From the NCBI RefSeq assembly GCF_006517395.1, contig NZ_VDCY01000002.1:350385-414384 (forward strand): a stretch of 64,000 nt of DNA, read 5' to 3'. This DNA is from Terrilactibacillus laevilacticus. Lineage in GTDB: Bacteria > Bacillota > Bacilli > Bacillales > Sporolactobacillaceae. Under the pieces are notes generated by a model. That model was not told the DNA's origin and searched no databases. It was given only the letters and a program-made list of their open reading frames with translations. Within the stretch, counting starts at the first letter, position 1; each line of letters begins with the position of its first letter. Made by a program: the position numbers and the translations under genes. Below are positions 42,621-51,336 of this stretch, piece by piece.

Positions 42621-43823
42621 TTAATATTCATCTGAGTTTTCTGCCAATTGTTTTTCTCTCCAGATAACTGTAATACTAAGGCCAATGACCATAATGACAG
42701 CAGCGAAAAGATACGGATAGTGGATGTTTACGTCAAATAGTATTCCGCCCATTGCTGGCCCAACGATATTACCTAAGCTCGTGTAGGTTGAGTTCATTCC
42801 AGCAACAAACCCTTGCTCTTTCCCGGCAACTTTCGATAAAAATGTTGTCAATGCTGGACGAAGCAAGTCAAAAGCGAGGAAGATGAAACAAGTTACCGCC
42901 AGTATTGCCAAAAAGCTAGAGACCACGGTGGACACCACTGCCAATATTGCACCTGTAATTAAACATATTTGGATCAGTTTCTTTTCACCGAGTATATCTA
43001 CCATTCTTCCAAACATAAATATTTGCACAACAACGCCGAAGATTGAACTTATTGTAATAATGGCGGCAATATCCTGCGACGTGTAGCCGAATTTATGATC
43101 AGAAAATAAGCTAAAAATAGTTTCATAGGCTGATAAACCGAAAGCGAGTACAAATACAATGATAAATGCAATAAAGTAAAGCGGGTTAAGTGACCTCTTT
43201 AAATCGCTTACAAAGTTTGGCTTTGTATGAGCAGAGATTTCGGTAAGCAGTTCCTTTGTTAGCGGCTCTTTTAATATAAATAGTGATGAAATGCATGCTA
43301 AAAAGGCAATAAATGCCGCAAAGAAGAAGGGCATGCGTACACTGTATTCTGCAATAAAACCGCCGATGCCAGGTCCTATAATAAAGCCCGTGCTAATGGC
43401 GGCAGAAATATAGCCCATCGCTTTTGACCGTTCCTGAACTGATGTAATATCTGCAACATATGCCGTAACGCCTGGCATAATAAAGGCAGCGCTAAAACCC
43501 CCTAGAACCCTTGATATATAAAGCACCGATACATTCGTTCCTAAACCAAAGATGAGTTCAGAAACACCAAAAAGGAATAAGCCGGTTATTATGGTTTTCT
43601 TTCTGCCGTAACGGTCAACCCAACGTCCTGCGAGTGGTGACATAAGTAGTTGTGCCACTGCAAATACGGCAACAAGGTAGCCCATCGTTTTTCCTGATAA
43701 ATGCATGATATTCATAAAAGACGGCATAACGGGCATGATAAGACCAATTCCTAGAAATGCAATGAATAGATTGCTTAGAAGAATAATAAAGACCATCTTT
43801 TGGTCTTTGATGTTTTTCTTCAT
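42621..43823 (-). CDS. MFS multidrug efflux transporter (Bmr/NorA/TetA-like, 12 helices)
   Basis: 400 aa. Motif A is GRWVDRYGRKKTI after helix 2. The antiporter motif C GFIIGPGIGGFIAE in helix 5 marks a drug:proton antiporter. The N-terminus LLSNLFIAFLGIGLIMPVMP is typical of Bmr/Blt/NorA. ATG at 43823 follows AGGTG. The TetR-family gene upstream on the same strand, 26 bases away, with its own palindromic operator, is probably its drug-responsive repressor. The substrate range is not readable. Confidence 0.93.
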   Translation of the reverse strand: MKKNIKDQKMVFIILLSNLFIAFLGIGLIMPVMPSFMNIMHLSGKTMGYLVAVFAVAQLLMSPLAGRWVDRYGRKKTIITGLFLFGVSELIFGLGTNVSVLYISRVLGGFSAAFIMPGVTAYVADITSVQERSKAMGYISAAISTGFIIGPGIGGFIAEYSVRMPFFFAAFIAFLACISSLFILKEPLTKELLTEISAHTKPNFVSDLKRSLNPLYFIAFIIVFVLAFGLSAYETIFSLFSDHKFGYTSQDIAAIITISSIFGVVVQIFMFGRMVDILGEKKLIQICLITGAILAVVSTVVSSFLAILAVTCFIFLAFDLLRPALTTFLSKVAGKEQGFVAGMNSTYTSLGNIVGPAMGGILFDVNIHYPYLFAAVIMVIGLSITVIWREKQLAENSDEY

Positions 43824-43849
43824 ATATCAACACCTTTTTCTATAGAGAA

Positions 43850-44431
43850 TCATGGATGTGAAATTCCTCTCCAAAATACTGTCCAAGAAGCTTCTAGTTT
43901 ATCTTTTAGCCGTTTCTCATCATTGCCGTATACAAGTTCTAGCATAATAGAATCGACTATTCCGAGAAAGGCGAGGGTCGGCGTTTTTGCTACCTCTTCG
44001 ACGATGACTTTAGCATCGATCCAATCCTGAAATTTACTTTCGAGTATCGCCTGTACTTTCTCCTCAATATCGAATACTTCCTTGTCGATTGCCTCTGCAA
44101 GATGAGCTGGCGGAAAAAAAGACATACGTAGCCAAAACTTTAACTGCTCATTTTTTTGGAAAAGATCGATGACCAATTGTAAAAATCCATATAAATCTTT
44201 TTCTGGATTTCGCGAATCAATTTTACTGAAATATTCGAGTTTTGAAGATAGATCAGCCTCTTTCGCATCACGTAAAACTTGCAGAAAAAGATCATCCTTT
44301 CCTTTAAAATGAGCGTAAATAGATTGCTTTTTTATGCCGACTTCTTCAGCTATTTGAGAGAGGGAGGCTCCTTCATAACCATGAATTGTAAAATATTTTA
44401 ACCCTGCCTTCTTAATTTCGTTGCTTTTCAA
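43850..44431 (-). CDS. TetR/AcrR-family transcriptional repressor
   Basis: 193 aa. The N-terminal helix-turn-helix is GASLSQIAEEVGIKKQSIYAHF (about residues 23-44), followed by a variable ligand domain with YGFLQLVIDLFQ. TTG at 44431 lies 5 bases after AGAGGTGG; the GTG at 44440 lies within that site. The perfect palindrome at 44449-44466 directly upstream is its likely operator. It heads the operon with the MFS pump. Confidence 0.93.
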   Translation of the reverse strand: MKSNEIKKAGLKYFTIHGYEGASLSQIAEEVGIKKQSIYAHFKGKDDLFLQVLRDAKEADLSSKLEYFSKIDSRNPEKDLYGFLQLVIDLFQKNEQLKFWLRMSFFPPAHLAEAIDKEVFDIEEKVQAILESKFQDWIDAKVIVEEVAKTPTLAFLGIVDSIMLELVYGNDEKRLKDKLEASWTVFWRGISHP

Positions 44432-44448
44432 TAAAACCACCTCTAAAT

Positions 44449-44466
44449 CTAACGAACGTTCGTTAG
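44449..44466. promoter_or_regulatory. Palindromic TetR-type operator
   Basis: CTAACGAACGTTCGTTAG is an 18-bp perfect palindrome, 17 bases before the TetR gene start. Confidence 0.85.
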
Positions 44467-44819
44467 TTATACTAGCAAATTAAATAAATATAAGCAAGTG
44501 AGAAAATCGGTAACTTTTCGTTCATCTTTCTTATGAGATAAATTACTGCTTTGTCAGTGCCGTCGAGTCTATCATGTGGCATGCCTAAAATGTTTTTCAT
44601 TTGGGACACTTGTTTTTTGATTAAATGTCGGTGGTTGGTCGGATTCAATACAATTCATCCAATTCCAAACCAACATCTGCGAGTAAATTTGAAAACAAAA
44701 TTTGAGTAAATTGGTGATATTTAAATAAAAGAACCAAACATTAATTTGAAACTTGGCGAACATAATTTGAGTAATACTGGTGATAATTAAAAGAAACTGT
44801 ATTAAAATAGGAGGGTTTT
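44467..44819. other. Intergenic stretch with an imperfect direct repeat
   Basis: Two related segments, TTTGAGTAAATTGGTGATAT (from about 44700) and TTTGAGTAATACTGGTGATA (from about 44766), lie 62-66 bases apart in front of the DUF4025 gene. They could be activator sites. No gene is supported. Confidence 0.45.
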
Positions 44820-45047
44820 TTGTTGAATTTAGACAATCAAAAGGAAACAAAGAGTTCTGAAGTTGCGAAAAAATCATACGACGTAAATGACTATAAGAGT
44901 CATTCTGAATTAGAAAAAGGATTGGCAACCACTCATGAGCAGGTTAATGATACGTTTGTAGAAGGTACCATTGACGGTATTATGGAAGATGTTGACGGAA
45001 AGGATATTCCTTTAAAACGTAAAGGTTTGAATAAAGGGAGTGTTTAA
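44820..45047 (+). CDS. YozQ-like DUF4025 protein
   Basis: 75 aa, hydrophilic. The stretch SYDVNDYKSHSELEKGLATT followed by HEQVNDTFVEGTIDG and DGKDIPLKRKG matches the YozQ/DUF4025 pattern as I know it from Bacillus. Its function is unknown. Start TTG-TTG at 44820/44823 follows GGAGG. It is monocistronic. Confidence 0.8.
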   Translation: MLNLDNQKETKSSEVAKKSYDVNDYKSHSELEKGLATTHEQVNDTFVEGTIDGIMEDVDGKDIPLKRKGLNKGSV

Positions 45048-45212
45048 GTACGACTTCTTTTTAATTTAAGTAACCTATAAAGAGTGCATTAACTTGATTA
45101 TCCTAAAACCGGTTTTTCTTTCAATTTCCACACCTTATCCCTAGCCCATTTCGATGGAGAATATATTTTTTCGTTTTGGGATAACCTAATCTGCAAGTAA
45201 GGGAGGTATAAA

Positions 45213-45569
45213 TTGACTAGTTTTTTATTAAAAATCATCGCTTGTCCAGTTGCAGTTATTATTTCAATGTATTTATTTCCTGGCGTCAACTATGATTTTA
45301 TCGGGCAAGCCATCATTGTCGGGTTAGTCCTTGCCGTTGTCGGTGTAGCTATGGAATATGCTCTATTAAAACGAGGCACTTTATGGATCAGCGTAGGAGC
45401 CGATTTTGTCGCATCTGTTCTGATTGTCTATTTTCTTTCCAATATGATGTGGGGAGATACAGTTACGTTCTTTGGAGCCATTCTCATCGGACTTTTACTT
45501 GGTGTAGTTGAATACTTTAGTCACAGATACCTGATTTCTACTGGTAAAACCCAAAAGTCCCCATCTTGA
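45213..45569 (+). CDS. DUF2512 (YndM-like) membrane protein
   Basis: 118 aa with four hydrophobic helices: LLKIIACPVAVIISMYLF, AIIVGLVLAVVGVAMEYALL, SVGADFVASVLIVYFLSNMM and FFGAILIGLLLGVVEYFSH. The pattern fits DUF2512. Function is unknown. TTG at 45213 follows GGGAGG. Confidence 0.82.
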   Translation: MTSFLLKIIACPVAVIISMYLFPGVNYDFIGQAIIVGLVLAVVGVAMEYALLKRGTLWISVGADFVASVLIVYFLSNMMWGDTVTFFGAILIGLLLGVVEYFSHRYLISTGKTQKSPS

Positions 45570-46022
45570 TGATTCAAATTAGACCAGTGTACAAATAAAA
45601 CTATCTCATTATATGATGTGTTTGTTCCTATTCCCGTGCTTTTTATAATCTCCTAAGATCCTCAACACCGACCAATTACTGAAAACCTCATCACTGATCA
45701 CTTCTCTTGACTTCAGTCATGGGGAGTGGTCAGTTTTTTCTTTCCCATGGGTTGTACGATTCACAAAAGAAGACTCTTGATATATATCCATCTTTGAATT
45801 AGTGATATTTAACAATCATAAATAGGAAGTTTAGTTACATTATACATATAATCAAATGACTGAAAAATGTTAAAATATAGACACAACCAAATATGTCAAT
45901 TGTGCCTTCAATCTTTTATGGAAGATCATCGTTAATCTTCAAATGTATATAATAGGAATCCTTTTTATAAAAGAGTGCAAAAACATTTCTAAGAATCATG
46001 TTCGGCGAAAGGAATGACAACC
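45570..46022. other. Intergenic stretch with one hairpin
   Basis: Apart from the hairpin at 45692-45740, I see no gene or site. The right part is the promoter region of the FAD enzyme. Confidence 0.4.
45692..45740 (+). terminator. Hairpin with T-run, possibly an IS605-type right-end relic
   Basis: CTGATCACTTCTC/GGGAGTGGTCAG is followed by T6, so it can work as a terminator. Its loop GACTTCAGTC and the GGGAGTGGTCAG arm resemble the 3' end of TnpB guide RNAs, as at 30735-30770. Confidence 0.6.
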
Positions 46023-47453
46023 ATGAGTTTAGAAGCTTTGAATAAACGAGTAAAAACCGATCTTTCCTATCTCGCTTTTGGGGGACCAGACTGGGTACGT
46101 CCTGTAGATCATCCAAATGGGCACGTCTACGATGTAATCATTGTCGGTGGCGGTCAAAGTGGTTTAGGAACCGCTTTCGGTTTGTTACGTGAACGCATAT
46201 CCAATATCCTTGTCATTGATGAAAATAAAGAAGGTTTAGAAGGTCCTTGGGAAACTTATGCTCGTATGGTCACACTTCGAACACCAAAACAACTCACTTC
46301 GATTGATCAAGGTATACCTTCCCTCACTTTCCGTTCTTGGTGGGAAGCTCAAGTTGGAGCTGAAGGCTGGGAAGCCATTGACAAAATTCCACGAGGCGAT
46401 TGGATGAACTATCTCAGATGGTATCGTCAAGTTCTAGGCCTTCCTGTTATTAATGAGGTAAAACTTAAGCTGATCGAACCAACAGAAGAAGGTATTCATC
46501 GACTTCATATCGAAGGGGCTGGAGCACCATCCAAGACCTTGTTAGCACGAAAAGTCGTCTTAGCTACCGGTATTCAAGGTGGAGGTGAATGGCATGTTCC
46601 AACCATGATTTCAGAAAAGTGTCCCCGTCATCTCTATGCCCACACATCGGAAGCCATTGATTTCGAGGCATTAAAAGGCAAAAAGGTCGCTGTATTAGGC
46701 GGTGGAGCTTCCGCTTTTGACAATGCCAATTTTGCTCTTACAGAAGGTGCAACTGAAGCTCATGTCTTTCTCCGCCGGAAAGAAATGCCTCGGATTAATC
46801 CCATTAGACAAATGGAATCATCCGGAATGATTGAACACTTTCATGTGTTATCAGATGCGGATAAGTATGCTGCGATGTCTCATTTCTTTAAGCATAATCA
46901 ACCACCGACGAATGATACCTTCGGTCGTGCGTCTCAATGGCCGGGCTTCCATTTACACTTAGCCTCTCCTTGGCTTGATGTTGAAGCAACCAGTGAAGGA
47001 GCTGCTGTGGTGACGACACCACAAGGAAAATTCACTTTTGATTTTCTTATTATTAGCACCGGTCTTTTGACTGACCCGGCTCTAAGACCAGAGCTCTCAC
47101 TTGTCGAAAGTCATATTGCTAGGTGGGGCGACCGTTATCGTGCACCAGAAGAGGTATTCAATCCTGTCCTTGATGCACACCCTTATCTCAGCCCTGGCTT
47201 TGCTTTCTTAAGTCGTGATGAAGAAGGGAAAAAACTCTTACATGGACTATTTGCATTCAACTATTCAGCTTTGATTAGCTGTGGTCTTTCTGCTTCGGCG
47301 CTATCAGGTATGCGGTTTGCTATTCCGAGACTTGCGTCAGCTATTGCTGAGGAACTCTTCCTTGATGATCGAGAAAAAAATCTGATAGACTACTTTGACT
47401 ATGATGAAGTTGAATTTGTTGGTGAGTGGCCGAAAGTCACAAGTAAATTATAA
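46023..47453 (+). CDS. Flavin-dependent monooxygenase-like FAD/NAD(P)-binding protein
   Basis: 476 aa with two dinucleotide folds. FAD is bound by VYDVIIVGGGQSGLGTAF (residues about 36-53) and NAD(P) by KVAVLGGGASAFDNANFAL (about 222-240). FLIISTGLLTD marks the second FAD contact. It resembles class B flavin monooxygenases and lysine/ornithine N-hydroxylase-like proteins; the substrate is unknown. ATG at 46023 is preferred because AAAGGA lies 9 bases upstream; ATG at 46014 overlaps that site. It is monocistronic, with a terminator after it. Confidence 0.83.
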   Translation: MSLEALNKRVKTDLSYLAFGGPDWVRPVDHPNGHVYDVIIVGGGQSGLGTAFGLLRERISNILVIDENKEGLEGPWETYARMVTLRTPKQLTSIDQGIPSLTFRSWWEAQVGAEGWEAIDKIPRGDWMNYLRWYRQVLGLPVINEVKLKLIEPTEEGIHRLHIEGAGAPSKTLLARKVVLATGIQGGGEWHVPTMISEKCPRHLYAHTSEAIDFEALKGKKVAVLGGGASAFDNANFALTEGATEAHVFLRRKEMPRINPIRQMESSGMIEHFHVLSDADKYAAMSHFFKHNQPPTNDTFGRASQWPGFHLHLASPWLDVEATSEGAAVVTTPQGKFTFDFLIISTGLLTDPALRPELSLVESHIARWGDRYRAPEEVFNPVLDAHPYLSPGFAFLSRDEEGKKLLHGLFAFNYSALISCGLSASALSGMRFAIPRLASAIAEELFLDDREKNLIDYFDYDEVEFVGEWPKVTSKL

Positions 47454-47474
47454 TTTTATAAAAACTCATAATGC

Positions 47475-47506
47475 ACCAGTGTTTTATAGAAACACTGGTT
47501 TCTTTA
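47475..47506 (+). terminator. Terminator of the FAD enzyme gene
   Basis: ACCAGTGTTT/AAACACTGGT with a short TATAG loop and TTTCTTT tail. Confidence 0.88.
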
Positions 47507-47727
47507 TGTCAATTTTTCTTTTATCAATGGTTGTACTATGAAAATTCTATCTAAGCGGGTGCCTTTTTCATAATTATTCTGTTTAATCAATGACAAATTG
47601 CAAAGGAATTATCCGTATGCTAGGATAAAAAATTGACTGAACTCATTTTTTCATATCTCCTAATAAAATAATTTTGGACAAAAAAGGGAAAACATAGAAA
47701 AGAAGGAGTTCTTTATAAGGAGGAATC

Positions 47728-48912
47728 ATGAATTATTTAATAGGAATTATCGGTTTATTCGTTACATTGTTTTTAGCTTGGCTCGTTAGTAACAACAAAA
47801 GAAGGATTAAAATTCGTCCCATCATCGTGATGATCATCATCCAATTTCTTCTTGGATTTATATTATTGAGAACTGATGCAGGTAATTGGTTGATTAAAGG
47901 CATAGCCAATGGATTTGGAGAACTTTTGAAATTTGCGGGACAAGGGGTTGATTTTGTTTTTGGCGGGTTGGTCAATAACCAACAAATGTCCTTTTTTATG
48001 AGTGTCCTGCTACCTATCATTTTTATTTCTGCCCTAATTGGCATCCTACAACATTGGAGAATCCTGCCTATTATTATCAGCAGTATCGGTTATGTTTTAA
48101 GTAAAATCAATGGCATGGGAAAACTTGAATCATACAATGGTGTGGCTTCAGCGATTTTGGGACAATCTGAGGTATTCATTTCAGTTAAAAGACAGCTCGG
48201 AAAATTGCCTTCACATCGCCTCTACACATTATGTGCATCAGCCATGTCAACTGTTTCTATGTCCATTGTTGGGTCTTATATGGTTTTGATAAAACCTGAG
48301 TATGTTGTCACGGCGATAGTTTTAAATCTATTTGGAGGATTTATTATTGCTTCCATTATTAATCCATATACAGTCTCAAAAGAAGAAGACGAAATTAAAA
48401 TAGAAGAAAATGAAAAGAAACAATCCTTCTTTGAAGTTCTTGGTGAATATATTATGGATGGTTTCAGAGTGGCCTTTACTGTTGCTGCGATGCTGATCGG
48501 ATTTGTTGCAATTATTGCCATGATTAATGCTTTATTCAATGCAATATTCGGCATCACTTTTCAAGAAGTCATGGGATACATCTTTGCTCCCATTGCCTTC
48601 TTAATGGGGGTACCTTGGAATAGCGCTGTTGATGCAGGAAGTATTATGGCGACCAAACTGGTTACTAATGAATTTGTCGCCATGACAAATTTATCACAAG
48701 GCCATTTTCACTTCTCTGAGAGAACAAATGCCATTGTTTCTGTCTTTCTTGTTTCATTTGCCAATTTTTCATCTATTGGCATTATCGCAGGAGCTGTAAA
48801 AAGTTTAAATGCAGAAAAAGGAAACGTGGTAGCAAGGTTTGGCCTCAAGCTGGTTTATGGGGCTACATTAGTGAGTTTCTTAACGGCTATAATGGTTGGC
48901 TTAATTTATTAA
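47728..48912 (+). CDS. nupC: Concentrative nucleoside transporter (NupC/CNT family)
   Basis: 394 aa. CNT signatures are GVASAILGQSEVFISVKRQL (residues about 137-156, the nucleoside/Na+ or H+ site) and MSTVSMSIVGSYMVL. Near the end comes GVPWNSAVDAGSIMATKLVTNEFVAM. A polar loop of about 25 charged residues divides the core. It imports nucleosides with a cation. ATG at 47728 follows AAGGAGG. No purine riboswitch is visible upstream. It could be a purine (NupG-like) or pyrimidine transporter. No nucleoside catabolic gene is adjacent. Confidence 0.92.
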   Translation: MNYLIGIIGLFVTLFLAWLVSNNKRRIKIRPIIVMIIIQFLLGFILLRTDAGNWLIKGIANGFGELLKFAGQGVDFVFGGLVNNQQMSFFMSVLLPIIFISALIGILQHWRILPIIISSIGYVLSKINGMGKLESYNGVASAILGQSEVFISVKRQLGKLPSHRLYTLCASAMSTVSMSIVGSYMVLIKPEYVVTAIVLNLFGGFIIASIINPYTVSKEEDEIKIEENEKKQSFFEVLGEYIMDGFRVAFTVAAMLIGFVAIIAMINALFNAIFGITFQEVMGYIFAPIAFLMGVPWNSAVDAGSIMATKLVTNEFVAMTNLSQGHFHFSERTNAIVSVFLVSFANFSSIGIIAGAVKSLNAEKGNVVARFGLKLVYGATLVSFLTAIMVGLIY

Positions 48913-48949
48913 CAATCCCCTCGCATGATTTTAATAAAATAAAAATAAT

Positions 48950-49000
48950 TTAAACGGCTTTAACTCTATATTCCATAGGGTTCAAGTCGTTTAGTTTTGG
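48950..49000 (+). terminator. Terminator of the nucleoside transporter
   Basis: Interrupted stem TAAACGgCTTtaACTCTAT/ATAGGGTtcAAGtCGTTTA followed by GTTTTGG. It is a long but imperfect hairpin. Confidence 0.72.
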
Positions 49001-49175
49001 TATTTATCTTAATTGTCAAATTGGATGTATTTACAGATTGGCTTAAATGAAATTCATCCTTTCAAACTTCTTCAGGAAACGACCCTCTTTTTTAATACAA
49101 ATTATAAATTCATTGAGAATAGCAAAGAATAATAAAAAAAGTGAGTTAAATAAAGTACGAGAAAGGCGTAAAACT

Positions 49176-49805
49176 ATGGAATCTTATATATTAATTACCA
49201 TTAAATTGTCACTAGGTTTCTTATGTTTAATCCTTTTTATGAATTTATCTGGTAAAGGAAATTTGGCACCAATGTCTGCTGCCGATCAAATTCAAAATTA
49301 TGTATTAGGTGGTATCGTAGGTGGTATTATCTATAGCCCCCAAATCACAATTGTACAATTTGTTATTGTCCTATTTATTTGGGCATTCCTCAATTGGTTT
49401 ATTCGCTTCTTAAAACTCAAAAATAGATTCATTAAACGGTTCATCGATGGAGAACGTATCATTGTTGTGAGAAATGGGAAAGTCATCCCTGAAAATTTTA
49501 TGAAAGCAAAATTATCCACTCAAACCTTTACCACCATGCTACGAATGAAGGAAATCAGTTCGGTCAGTTCTTTAAAAAAAGCACAAATAGAACAAAATGG
49601 CCAGTTAACCGTTATTAAAACGGATGATGAAGATCAATCATACATGGTCATCTCTGATGGTGAAATCTATGAAGAGGGATTAGAAGATATCGGGAAAGAT
49701 GAAGACTGGCTTCATGCACAGATTAAAAAGCAGGGTATCGAGAAAGTGGAAGATATCTTTTTTGCGGAGTATCACAAAAATAAGTTACGCCTCTTTACAT
49801 ATTAA
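49176..49805 (+). CDS. DUF421 (YetF-like) membrane protein
   Basis: 209 aa. Three N-terminal hydrophobic helices (residues 1-80, with LSAADQIQNYVLGGIVGGII) precede the soluble DUF421 domain with FIDGERIIVVRNGKVI and SVSSLKKAQIEQNGQLTVI. YetF-like proteins sit in the spore or vegetative membrane; function is unclear. ATG at 49176 follows AAAGGCG. The frame opens 43 codons earlier, but that start has no ribosome site and would add an uncharacteristic basic leader. Confidence 0.85.
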   Translation: MESYILITIKLSLGFLCLILFMNLSGKGNLAPMSAADQIQNYVLGGIVGGIIYSPQITIVQFVIVLFIWAFLNWFIRFLKLKNRFIKRFIDGERIIVVRNGKVIPENFMKAKLSTQTFTTMLRMKEISSVSSLKKAQIEQNGQLTVIKTDDEDQSYMVISDGEIYEEGLEDIGKDEDWLHAQIKKQGIEKVEDIFFAEYHKNKLRLFTY

Positions 49806-49888
49806 ATTTAAGCATTTCAAATCGAGAACAAAATCCATTTATCTGCATCTTTTCATATAAATGGGGTAATTACTAGAAAGTCAGGATA

Positions 49889-49929
49889 TAAAAAAATCAT
49901 AGATAGTGAAAAAATCATAGATAGTGAAA
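49889..49929 (+). repeat. Tandem duplication in the SDR leader
   Basis: AAAAAATCATAGATAGTG occurs twice in a row just before the AAGGAGG site of the SDR gene. The duplication looks recent because the copies are identical. Confidence 0.8.
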
Positions 49930-49948
49930 AAATAAGGAGGAGCTCACT

Positions 49949-51052
49949 ATGGATGATAAATCAATCAGACTGGACGAAAAAGTCATCGCTCTAAAAAATT
50001 CCACATCAGAGAATTTGAAAAAGTTAAAAGATCAAAGAAAGATGATGACCTTAAAAAAATTAGAAGATCAAGTCATCGTTATTACAGGGGCGTCAAGTGG
50101 AATAGGTCTTGTCACGGCAAGGATGGCCGCTTCAAAAGGAGCCAAAGTTGTCGCTGCGGCGAGAAATGAAGAAGCACTTAAACAATTAGTGAAGGAGTTA
50201 AATGGAAAGGGCTGCTCAGCTATCTGGGTCAAAGCAGATGTTGGTCGCGAAGAAGATGTAAACAAAATTGCAAAAGCAGCAATAAATGAATTTGGACGTT
50301 TTGATACATGGGTGAACAATGCAGGAATCTCGATTTTTGGCCAAGCGATGGATGTGACGATTGATGATATGAAACGGATGTATGATACCAACTTTTGGGG
50401 TGTTGTATACGGAACTAGAGCTGCCGTAAAGCACTTTAAAGAAAGAGGAGTCCCTGGTGCCCTCATTAATATTGGTAGCTTTTTTGGAGATAGAGGAACG
50501 GTTATCCAATCGACTTATGCTTCCGCCAAGTTTGCTTTACATGGATGGACAGAAAGTATCAGAATGGAATTAGAAAAGGAAAACACCCCCGTATCCGTTA
50601 CACTTATTCATCCGGGAAGAATCGATACGCCATATAATGAACACGCAAGAAGTTATTTAAATAAGCAGCCAGCGCATTATATGTCAATGATTTATCCGCC
50701 TGAAGCCGTAGCTGAAGCCATTCTATTTTGTGCAGAGCATCCAAAAAGGGATATGTATGTAGGTTCTCAAGCTAAATTTTTAGCCATGCTTGGACGTTTT
50801 GCTCCGCGATTTACAGATAAATTCATGGAGCTTACGATGTACCGTACCCAACATAGTGACGAGCCTTCAAATCCTCCTGAGGAAAGCGCGTTGTACCATG
50901 CTGGCTATGGGCTACATGAAAGAGGAACGAATAAAGGGTGGATGAGAAAACGGAGTCTGTATGTTAAAGCAACAGAGAATCCAGTGCTGTCAACCCTTGC
51001 ACTTGCTGGTATTGGTGCTTCACTGTGGGCTATGACTAAACGAAAAAGTTAA
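49949..51052 (+). CDS. Long SDR oxidoreductase with C-terminal membrane anchor
   Basis: 367 aa, about 110 longer than a plain SDR. An N-terminal charged helix (residues 1-35) precedes the Rossmann motif VITGASSGIG, NNAGIS, Ser in LINIGSFFG and Tyr/Lys in YASAKFALHG. The C-terminal extension has an amphipathic stretch and a final hydrophobic helix (STLALAGIGASLWAM) that may anchor the protein to the membrane. The substrate is unknown. ATG at 49949 follows AAGGAGG. A terminator follows. Confidence 0.88.
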   Translation: MDDKSIRLDEKVIALKNSTSENLKKLKDQRKMMTLKKLEDQVIVITGASSGIGLVTARMAASKGAKVVAAARNEEALKQLVKELNGKGCSAIWVKADVGREEDVNKIAKAAINEFGRFDTWVNNAGISIFGQAMDVTIDDMKRMYDTNFWGVVYGTRAAVKHFKERGVPGALINIGSFFGDRGTVIQSTYASAKFALHGWTESIRMELEKENTPVSVTLIHPGRIDTPYNEHARSYLNKQPAHYMSMIYPPEAVAEAILFCAEHPKRDMYVGSQAKFLAMLGRFAPRFTDKFMELTMYRTQHSDEPSNPPEESALYHAGYGLHERGTNKGWMRKRSLYVKATENPVLSTLALAGIGASLWAMTKRKS

Positions 51053-51114
51053 GATAATGTGTTAATTTATTAATCTTGCTCCTTTATAAATAAGCACGAA
51101 AAACGAATTTTAGT

Positions 51115-51147
51115 GAAAAACGTCATTTTAAACGTGACGTTTTTTAT
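51115..51147 (+). terminator. Terminator of the long SDR gene
   Basis: AAAAACGTCA/TGACGTTTTTT, a perfect stem with T-tail. Confidence 0.9.
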
Positions 51148-51200
51148 TTGATCATTTCTTCTTTTATTGAGCAAATTAAAAGAGATTAATTAACCTTTAA

Positions 51201-51219
51201 GTGCGTGTTCAAAAGTCAC
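51201..51219. mobile_element. Remnant of the MITE-like element (19 bp)
   Basis: GTGCGTGTTCAAAAGTCAC is the left end of the family fused to part of the right end. It is flanked by TTTAA on both sides (51196-51200, 51220-51224), as expected of a target duplication. I infer an internal deletion; chance is possible for so short a piece. Confidence 0.55.
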
Positions 51220-51244
51220 TTTAACGTACATAAATATGAAAAAC

Positions 51245-51273
51245 TTTGACATCCTGATAAAGATCATGTAAAG
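51245..51273 (+). promoter_or_regulatory. Candidate promoter of guaC
   Basis: TTGACA, 17 bases, TAAAGT. A PurR-half-site-like ACGAACAATTAT follows near 51281, consistent with guaC membership in the PurR regulon of B. subtilis, but only one half-site is clear. Confidence 0.5.
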
Positions 51274-51336
51274 TACCTATGTACGAACAATTATATCAAA
51301 CACCATTAATAATATTCGTTTTTAGGAGAATAAATC

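Noticed and set aside
44572..44928. Minus-strand ORF of 118 codons across the DUF4025 gene
   Set aside because: It is low-complexity, has no ribosome site and overlaps a recognised small gene and its leader.
47507..47727. Purine riboswitch before the nucleoside transporter
   Set aside because: The conserved loop sequences of the purine aptamer are not present.
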